NCBI GenBank assembly: GCA_946546075.1
Contig: CAMNNV010000085.1
Coordinates: 1-6,054, forward strand
Direction: 5' to 3'
Length of the DNA stretch: 6,054 nt
Source of the DNA: an uncultured Bacillota bacterium
Lineage (GTDB): Bacteria; Bacillota; Clostridia; Peptostreptococcales; Anaerovoracaceae
Position 1 is the stretch's first letter, and each line of letters starts with the position of its first letter. A program made the position numbers and the translations under genes. Shown here one piece after another: positions 1 to 4,812 of the stretch. The notes under the pieces were generated by a model, which saw only the letters and a list, made by a program, of their open reading frames with translations, was not told where the DNA came from and did no database searches.

Positions 1-1129
1 ACAGGATCACCCCCGCAAGATTCATGACAGCGAAGAAGCCGTACACCCCTTTTGGACCTGCTGCATCGAGCAGGAAGCCCCCTGCGAACTGACAGACGAT
101 CGTGCTCAGATTGCTTCCGATCACATAGTACGTCGAGATGGCCAGGCTCCTGCACCCTTTTGGCGCCAGCACAGCGGCATAGCGGACGAACTCCACGAGA
201 AGGATCCCGTTCACAAACCCCTGGCTCACACCGGTGACGATCAGCATCCACCACGGAAGACCTGCCGCGTATACTGCGAACCGCAGGACCGATACTGCCA
301 TGGCGATGAGGATGATCCTTTCCCTCGTGAACCTTTCGGTCATGCTGTGGCTCCAGGCCATGAAAGGTGCTTCGCTTCCTACCATGATGAGCATGCACAG
401 ACCGACGCCTGCCAGCGTTCCGCCTCCTTCTATATATAAGAAGCTGAAATACGTATTGTTGGCCACGTTGCTTCCGCCCATCATGAAGGCACACAGGATA
501 AGATGCCGGAGCCTCTTGTCCTTCATGACATCGATATATCCTCGGAAACCACTGCTCTGCTCCTCTTCCTCTGCGGCCTGCGCTGCATTCCCACCGGACG
601 TGCTTCGGCCGATGATCGCCATCGCCGCTGCCGCTATGATGAAGCAGCCTATGTACACAGGGAAGATGCCTTTGAGGCTTGTGGCATCTACAAGAAGGGA
701 TGTGATGAACACGCCAAGCGCGAATCCCACAGCGCCCCATGTCCTTATGCTCCCAAAGGATGAGGCTCTCGTGTTCACCGTAAAAGCATCCTCAAGAGAC
801 ATGATCGGCGCCTGAAAGAAGTACATGATACCGAATATGAGGGACACGACAAGAAAGCCCTGTGCGAGGCCGAGAACGGCATTCAGAGCCGCTGCGGACA
901 GTATGAGGAGCACCAGCACCTTTTGCCTGTTTCGGCTCCTGCTGTAGACGCCGCCCCAGAATGCAGATGCAAATATGGCTACCGTTGTACCGGTAGCCGT
1001 AATTGTCCCGATCTGTGCTCCCGAAAACCCTTCGAACTTGAGATACTGTCCGATGAGTGGTGTCAGCGCACCGATAGCCATATATGAAAAATTGTATAAA
1101 ACAGCATAATATTTGTATAGTCTGTCCAT
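1..1129 (-). CDS. MFS transporter, LacY/MFS_1-like group, C-terminus cut by window edge
   Basis: The reverse strand reads open for 376 codons from an ATG at 1129 to the window edge with no stop, so the C-terminus is missing; relatives are about 390-420 residues. The protein is very hydrophobic and looks like a 12-helix major facilitator superfamily carrier of the plasma membrane. It opens with MDRLYKYYAVLYNFSYMAIG and has a motif-A-like loop after helix 2 (FWGGVYSRSRNRQK, residues about 57-70). A hydrophilic, acidic central loop (about 174-200, with four glutamates in a row) separates two six-helix halves. The second half holds typical small-residue helices with GVSQGFVNG and YYVIGSNLS. The overall pattern resembles the MFS_1_like/HcaT/LacY group, but the substrate cannot be deduced. 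The start overlaps the capA stop in TAATG, so translation is probably coupled; an AGAGG lies a rather distant 16 bases upstream. Family confidence is high, function is unknown. Confidence 0.88.
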   Translation of the reverse strand, partial: MDRLYKYYAVLYNFSYMAIGALTPLIGQYLKFEGFSGAQIGTITATGTTVAIFASAFWGGVYSRSRNRQKVLVLLILSAAALNAVLGLAQGFLVVSLIFGIMYFFQAPIMSLEDAFTVNTRASSFGSIRTWGAVGFALGVFITSLLVDATSLKGIFPVYIGCFIIAAAAMAIIGRSTSGGNAAQAAEEEEQSSGFRGYIDVMKDKRLRHLILCAFMMGGSNVANNTYFSFLYIEGGGTLAGVGLCMLIMVGSEAPFMAWSHSMTERFTRERIILIAMAVSVLRFAVYAAGLPWWMLIVTGVSQGFVNGILLVEFVRYAAVLAPKGCRSLAISTYYVIGSNLSTIVCQFAGGFLLDAAGPKGVYGFFAVMNLAGVIL

Positions 1130-2433
1130 TACTCTATCGTATATGCCTCTTTGACCTTCTTCAAACCTTTGCTAATGATCTTATCGGTCCTGGAGTAGGA
1201 TGCTTTGCAGTCACCGCTGATATCCAGTCCTGTGGTCTTCTCCACGTTATCCAGATCGTTCAGAGGGATGACATAGTAAGTAGGTTCCTGCTGACCTTTC
1301 TTGTAGACCCAGGTAGGTGTCACCTCTACGCCCGTGAGCTTCACGGCACCCAAAGGTTTGCCGGTGAGCTTCAGGCTGACCATGATACCATCTTCTGTAT
1401 GTCCTGACGGCATGGAACTGATCATCTCGCGTCTCTGGTTCGATATATGGTTGCCCATGGAATACGCTACAAATGTCTTGTGGCTTCCGTCCTTGGACGT
1501 GAGAACGTCGATCGGCTCTACCACGTGAGGATGTCCGCCTATGATGGCGTCCACGCCAAGATTGCATACTTTCTGCGCCATATCCTTGGTGTAGCCATAA
1601 GCCTCCAGCTTATATTCTTCTCCCCAGTGAGGATAGAATATGATGAACTGGGCTCCGGCCACTCTCATCATTGCCACCTGGCGCTGCATCTCTTCGTAGA
1701 ATCCGTCGAGATCTCTCGGATCGAATGAATTCAGATAGGCCGCAACGGAGGCATCCATAGGGTTGCCGTTGATGGATTTGGCACCGGCACCTGATGTCTC
1801 ATAGGTATAGTTGATGAAGCCGACTTTGATCCCGTCTATATCCTTGATGATATAGCGCTTGTCTGTATCCTTGTTGTAAGCTCCAGTGTAGTCGTATCCC
1901 TTCTCTTCCAGGATCTGTGAAGTCCTGAGAAAACCGCTCTTGCCCATATCATAGATATGGTTGTTTGCCAGAAGGAACAGATCCACTCCCTGCTTATGCA
2001 GAGCATCCGGCAGAGAATCCGGAGAGTTGAACAGCGGATATCCTGAATAGCCTCTGTCCTTTCCGGCAAAGGTCGTCTCGAGGTTCGCCACCATCAGAGA
2101 CTGGCTGCCGTAAAGATCCTTCATATATTTGAAGCAGTTACTGAAATCGTATTTACCGTCTTTCTTATATTCACCGCTTCTGAGGAACGGATCGTGGATG
2201 ATGACATCTCCCACGCTTCCCACCGTGATCGTCCTCTCTTCCATAGGAACTGCCTGCTCTGCCTTCTGCTGGGCCTCAGCCTGCCTCTGGGCAGAGATAC
2301 CGTGGGCGATCAGCCCTGCCGCTCCGATCAGAACCAGCAGGAACAAAGCGATCACAACTCGCAATATCCTGGCATCCCTTTTTCTTTTTTTCGTTCTTTC
2401 GATACGTCTTTTATCCGCACTGTTTCCTGCCAT
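1129..2433 (-). CDS. CapA family protein (PGA_cap metallophosphatase-like), membrane-anchored
   Basis: This 434-residue protein has a very basic N-terminus (RRIERTKKRKRD, residues 9-20), then one hydrophobic helix (about 24-44), so it should be anchored in the membrane with its catalytic domain outside. The domain shows the CapA/PgsA series: GDVIIH (75-80), NLE (117-119), NNHIYDMG (157-164), HWGEEY (269-274), GGHPHV (299-304) and SMGNHISNQ (325-333). These Asp, Asn and His residues match the metal-binding set of calcineurin-like phosphatases. CapA/PgsA proteins are needed for poly-gamma-glutamate capsule production in Bacillus, but many homologues occur, as here, without capB/capC beside them and their substrate is unknown. 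The usual GNF is GNH here; other core residues are intact. The ATG at 2433 has GGGAG 11 bases upstream and follows the rqcP stop by 19 bases, so both genes are probably on one transcript. Its stop overlaps the transporter start. Confidence 0.93.
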   Translation of the reverse strand: MAGNSADKRRIERTKKRKRDARILRVVIALFLLVLIGAAGLIAHGISAQRQAEAQQKAEQAVPMEERTITVGSVGDVIIHDPFLRSGEYKKDGKYDFSNCFKYMKDLYGSQSLMVANLETTFAGKDRGYSGYPLFNSPDSLPDALHKQGVDLFLLANNHIYDMGKSGFLRTSQILEEKGYDYTGAYNKDTDKRYIIKDIDGIKVGFINYTYETSGAGAKSINGNPMDASVAAYLNSFDPRDLDGFYEEMQRQVAMMRVAGAQFIIFYPHWGEEYKLEAYGYTKDMAQKVCNLGVDAIIGGHPHVVEPIDVLTSKDGSHKTFVAYSMGNHISNQRREMISSMPSGHTEDGIMVSLKLTGKPLGAVKLTGVEVTPTWVYKKGQQEPTYYVIPLNDLDNVEKTTGLDISGDCKASYSRTDKIISKGLKKVKEAYTIE

Positions 2434-2452
2434 TTGACTTCATGCTCCCGAA

Positions 2453-2695
2453 TCACTCAATCACTCTGTACATTCCCGGCGCATCCTCTTTGCGGCAGGA
2501 TTCGGTAAGGGCCATGACCTCCACCAGAAGACTTCCGTTACCGAACTGCACGAATACCTTGTCACCTACTTTGACTTCTGCACCGGGTTTGGCAGGCTTA
2601 TCATTGAGAAATATCCTGCCCTGCTCACAGGCGTCCTTCGCCACCGTACGCCTCTTGATTATCCTTGAATTCTTTAAAAACTTATCTATTCTCAA
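2453..2695 (-). CDS. rqcP: RqcP (YabO), S4-domain ribosome quality control factor
   Basis: This is a small basic protein made almost entirely of an S4 RNA-binding domain. With the TTG start at 2695 it has 80 residues and begins MRIDKFLKNSRIIKRRT, which closely follows the N-terminus of Bacillus subtilis RqcP (YabO) as I remember it. The S4 core continues through AKDACEQGRIFLND and the strand pair PGAEVKVGDKVFVQFG. In B. subtilis RqcP binds stalled 50S subunits and works with RqcH to add alanine tails to the blocked nascent chain; Arg2 and the Arg15-Arg16 pair in the basic helix are the expected RNA contacts. Family identity is clear from length, motif and position just downstream of hup. The gene lies about 20 bases beyond the HU terminator and is followed by capA. 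In many relatives yabP and yabQ come next, but they are absent here. An in-frame GTG at 2704 would add three residues but is less likely. Confidence 0.93.
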   Translation of the reverse strand: MRIDKFLKNSRIIKRRTVAKDACEQGRIFLNDKPAKPGAEVKVGDKVFVQFGNGSLLVEVMALTESCRKEDAPGMYRVIE

Positions 2696-2709
2696 ATCAT
2701 GCACTTCCT
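2693..2709 (-). promoter_or_regulatory. Shine-Dalgarno and TTG start of rqcP
   Basis: Reading the minus strand, AGGAAG (2709-2704) is followed by eight bases and then TTG (2695-2693). The in-frame GTG at 2704 is itself part of this AGGAAGTG element, so a ribosome starting there would have no spacer. Starting at TTG gives normal spacing and the family N-terminus MRIDKFLK. An ATG at 2700 is out of frame and meets TGA after one further codon. The rare start may help keep RqcP low compared with HU. Confidence 0.75.
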
Positions 2710-2713
2710 AATC

Positions 2714-2747
2714 AATACAAAAAGGAGCAACTTGACGTCGCTCCTTT
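2714..2747 (-). terminator. Intrinsic terminator after hup
   Basis: On the minus strand AAAGGAGC (2747-2740) pairs perfectly with GCTCCTTT (2728-2721). Three inner pairs (GAC with GTT, including one G-U) extend the RNA stem to 11 base pairs around a five-base loop, GTCAA. The stem is followed by a T-rich tail, so the RNA reads UUUUUGUAUU. It begins 12 bases after the hup stop. On the plus strand the downstream bases are not T-rich, so it should work only in the minus direction. Any transcript from the hup promoter must read through it to reach rqcP. Confidence 0.9.
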
Positions 2748-2759
2748 AACAGTATCTAA

Positions 2760-3038
2760 CTATTTATTAACTGCATCCTTAAGAGCCTTACCAGCCTTGA
2801 ATACAGGAGCCTTTGAAGCTGCGATCTCGATTACTTCGCCAGGCTTTCTAGGGTTTCTACCCTGTCTAGCTTTTCTCTCGCGTACTTCGAAAGTACCGAA
2901 TCCGATCAGCTGAACCTTATCGCCTTCTACCAGAGCACCTTCAACGCATGATACGAATGCATTAACTGCTGCTTCCGCTTCTTTCTTAGTTGAACCTGTT
3001 TTCTCTGCTACTGCAGCTACTAATTCTGCCTTATTCAT
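2760..3038 (-). CDS. hup: DNA-binding protein HU
   Basis: This 92-residue protein is a standard-length HU, a homodimeric nucleoid protein that bends DNA without strong sequence preference. The N-terminal helical part is MNKAELVAAVAEKTGSTKKE; then come GFGTF (46-50) in the beta saddle, the beta arm with R-x-R-x-A-R-x-G-R-N-P (53-63, the proline that intercalates into DNA), and the C-terminal helix KAGKALKDAVN (81-91). Nothing is missing. The gene has its own promoter, an AAGGAGG nine bases before the ATG, and a strong terminator 12 bases after the stop, as expected for an abundant protein. Its coding sequence favours A/T-ending codons (GCT, GCA, GTA, GAA) more than the neighbours, which fits high expression rather than transfer. 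HU between the flippase and rqcP is the usual order in Clostridia, although mazG often sits between flippase and hup and is missing here. Confidence 0.98.
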   Translation of the reverse strand: MNKAELVAAVAEKTGSTKKEAEAAVNAFVSCVEGALVEGDKVQLIGFGTFEVRERKARQGRNPRKPGEVIEIAASKAPVFKAGKALKDAVNK

Positions 3039-3047
3039 CTATAATTT

Positions 3048-3054
3048 CCTCCTT
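3048..3054 (-). promoter_or_regulatory. Strong Shine-Dalgarno of hup
   Basis: AAGGAGG, a seven-base match to the anti-Shine-Dalgarno of 16S rRNA, ends nine bases before the hup ATG at 3038. It is by far the best ribosome binding site in the window and fixes the HU start. Confidence 0.93.
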
Positions 3055-3060
3055 AAAAAT

Positions 3061-3089
3061 AATAACATAGCAATTGATATTATGTCATT
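3061..3089 (-). other. AT-rich inverted repeat / possible hairpin in the hup leader
   Basis: On the minus strand AATGACATA (3089-3081) and TATGTTATT (3069-3061) can pair over nine positions in RNA, with one G-U pair, around an 11-base loop. It ends six bases before the hup Shine-Dalgarno. The stem is almost all A-U, so it would be weak, and the T run that follows is short; I do not call it a terminator. It could be a weak translation-tuning hairpin, a protein-binding dyad, or chance in AT-rich leader DNA. Confidence 0.4.
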
Positions 3090-3122
3090 CTCGTAGTCTT
3101 CTTAGCCTCGTCTACCTGTCCT

Positions 3123-3151
3123 ATTTTCACACTTTTCACCTTGTTTGTCAA
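3123..3151 (-). promoter_or_regulatory. Probable sigma-A promoter of hup
   Basis: On the minus strand a perfect -35 box TTGACA (3151-3146) is followed by a 17-base spacer and a -10-like GAAAAT (3128-3123; four of six match TATAAT, including the key A at position 2 and the final T). Transcription should begin near 3116, giving a leader of about 78 bases before the hup ATG. It lies 27 bases beyond the flippase stop codon, in the only sizeable gap of the window, so hup does not need to depend on the upstream operon. No convincing terminator is seen between the flippase stop and this promoter. Confidence 0.72.
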
Positions 3152-3177
3152 GTAGTAACAGACGCTTTACATAGATT

Positions 3178-4812
3178 TTACCACAACCTCAGCTTATCAC
3201 ATATACGTGCTATTTTTCTGCCTATGGAAATGCCCATCATTTCTTCTCTTCGGATGGCCTTCGTCTTGATGATGAGGATGCCATAGAGCGGTACAGCGAT
3301 CAGGATCGCGATCCCTGTAGCCATAAGGTTGCTTCCCAGGACTGCGAATACGCCCTTATATACGAATATCGTCACGACACCCATGATGAGTGCTGAAATC
3401 AGTGGCTTGACGAAGATCAGCTTCCACGGGAACTTCACCTTCGTGAACTTGATGAGCATCACAGTATCCATGATCCCTGCAAAGGCATAAGCGGAAACGG
3501 TACCAATGGCTGCACCAAGCACGTTGATCGCAGGGATGGCTACGAAGGTCCAGGTGATGATGAACTTGATCACGACACCGATGAAGAGATTGATCACAGG
3601 TACCATCTGCTTCGTGATTCCCTGCAGTCCTCCCGTGATCGTGAGCACGATAGACAAAAATACAAAACCTATGGCCAGGATCTGAAGACACGGTGCTGCG
3701 CTGATCGCACTTTCCTTCTGGGTCGGATAAAGCAGCATCAGGATCGGTCCTGCCAGAACGAAGAGTCCTGTAGCACACGGTATGCCGATGATCATCGACA
3801 TACGAAAGCCCAGCGACAGGCTGCTGTGCAGTTCTTCTGTATCATTTTTTCGGAACGCCGCCGATACCATCGGTACGAGGCTCAGTACGACTGCCTGCGT
3901 CAGGATCTGAGGGAATCCCACAAGTGGCGATGCGAAGCCCGTAAGCTGACCGTAGAGGTCCTGCGCCTGGAGGCTGTCCCATCCGGATGCCGTAAGTCTC
4001 GTCGATACGACTCCTGCATCCACCAGATTGACGATCGGCATGATGGCAGTTCCAATAGTGATCGGTACTGCGATCCAGAGGATCTTCTTGATCAGCGGGA
4101 AGGCCTTTTCACAGATCGCTTCCTTGTCCCTTCTGATTTCTTCTTTTACCTTATTGCGCTTCAGGAAATAAACAACGAGTACCGCCAGAAGTCCTCCGAA
4201 TGCTCCTGCACTGGCGCCGAAGCAGCCGCCTGCGGCACCTCTTTCCTGCGGTGTGAAGTCGAGGAACCAGCTCCCGTTCATCAGCGTCACTGCAAGGGTA
4301 AGACCGATGGCTACGCGGAAGATCTGTTCGATGATCTGCGAGACGGCGGTCGGCGACATTTCCTGCATGCCCTGGAAGTACCCTCTGTAAGATGCCATGA
4401 GCGGTACCATCACCAGAGCCGGTGCCGTAGCTTTCATCGAAAGAGCAGAACCCGGCACATGGACCGTCTGGGCGATCCAGTCTGCAAAAATATAAACGAA
4501 TATGCAGCCTGCGATACCTATGAGGAGCATCAGTGTCCTCGAAAGCTTGAAGACTCGCTCTGCCTCCACATATTGCCCCACGGCACGTCTTTCTGATACC
4601 ATCTTCGACACGGCAACAGGAAGACCTGTCGTCGAAAAGACCAGCAGGAAGTTGTACAGCGAATATGCGGGTGTATAGTTGGCCATTCCCACGGTACCGA
4701 TCAGGTTACCGAGAGGTATCCTGAAAAAGGCTCCCAGGAACTTCACGAACAGCCCGGCTGCAGCAAGTATCGCCGCACCCGAAACAAGTGATTTCTTTGT
4801 ATTCTCAGACAT
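3178..4812 (-). CDS. MurJ/SpoVB/YtgP-type polysaccharide or lipid II flippase
   Basis: This 544-residue polytopic protein has about 14 hydrophobic helices and belongs to the MOP exporter superfamily (polysaccharide biosynthesis/MurJ/SpoVB branch). Near the N-terminus it has FVKFLGAFFRIPLGNLIG (23-39 with Arg31 in the first helix region), then YSLYNFLLVFSTTGLPVAVSK (50-70). The hallmark RGYFQGMQEMSPTAVSQIIEQ runs from 143 to 163 and resembles B. subtilis YtgP (the MurJ-type lipid II flippase) and SpoVB. A basic cytoplasmic loop (218-231) divides the halves. These proteins move undecaprenyl-linked cell-wall or polysaccharide precursors across the membrane. By gene order it is equivalent to the yabM/spoVB-like gene upstream of hup in Clostridia; whether it handles lipid II, a spore cortex precursor or another lipid-linked glycan cannot be decided. 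Its ATG overlaps the amidohydrolase stop (TAATG), with GGAG eight bases upstream inside that gene, implying coupled translation. Confidence 0.92.
   Translation of the reverse strand: MSENTKKSLVSGAAILAAAGLFVKFLGAFFRIPLGNLIGTVGMANYTPAYSLYNFLLVFSTTGLPVAVSKMVSERRAVGQYVEAERVFKLSRTLMLLIGIAGCIFVYIFADWIAQTVHVPGSALSMKATAPALVMVPLMASYRGYFQGMQEMSPTAVSQIIEQIFRVAIGLTLAVTLMNGSWFLDFTPQERGAAGGCFGASAGAFGGLLAVLVVYFLKRNKVKEEIRRDKEAICEKAFPLIKKILWIAVPITIGTAIMPIVNLVDAGVVSTRLTASGWDSLQAQDLYGQLTGFASPLVGFPQILTQAVVLSLVPMVSAAFRKNDTEELHSSLSLGFRMSMIIGIPCATGLFVLAGPILMLLYPTQKESAISAAPCLQILAIGFVFLSIVLTITGGLQGITKQMVPVINLFIGVVIKFIITWTFVAIPAINVLGAAIGTVSAYAFAGIMDTVMLIKFTKVKFPWKLIFVKPLISALIMGVVTIFVYKGVFAVLGSNLMATGIAILIAVPLYGILIIKTKAIRREEMMGISIGRKIARICDKLRLW

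Noticed and set aside
234..815. Plus-strand open frame of 193 codons.
   Set aside because: It lies antisense to the MFS gene, whose frame gives a clear membrane transporter; the plus-strand translation has no recognisable domain.
1247..1567. Minus-strand open frame of 106 codons inside capA.
   Set aside because: It is an alternative frame of a well-supported CapA gene and yields an Arg/His/Gly-rich sequence with no motif.
2732..2760. Possible plus-strand promoter (TTGACG, then TCTAAC 17 bases later).
   Set aside because: The -10 match is poor, the -35 lies inside the terminator hairpin, and no plus-strand gene follows.
2850..2863. Perfect five-pair hairpin AGGGT-AGAA-ACCCT inside hup.
   Set aside because: It falls on the codons for the conserved Gly-Arg-Asn-Pro stretch, so the sequence is explained by coding constraint, and it has no U tail.
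3080..3088. Two-codon upstream open frame (ATG ACA TAA) in the hup leader, minus strand.
   Set aside because: It has no good ribosome binding site and is short enough to be chance; it only coincides with the leader dyad.
3039..3177. A possible riboswitch or small RNA in the gap upstream of hup.
   Set aside because: The leader is only about 78 bases, has a single weak hairpin, and matches no riboswitch class I know.
3826..4596. Plus-strand open frame of 256 codons, the longest on that strand.
   Set aside because: It is antisense to the flippase and its product is a charged, Cys/Arg/His-rich sequence typical of a shadow frame, with no family pattern.
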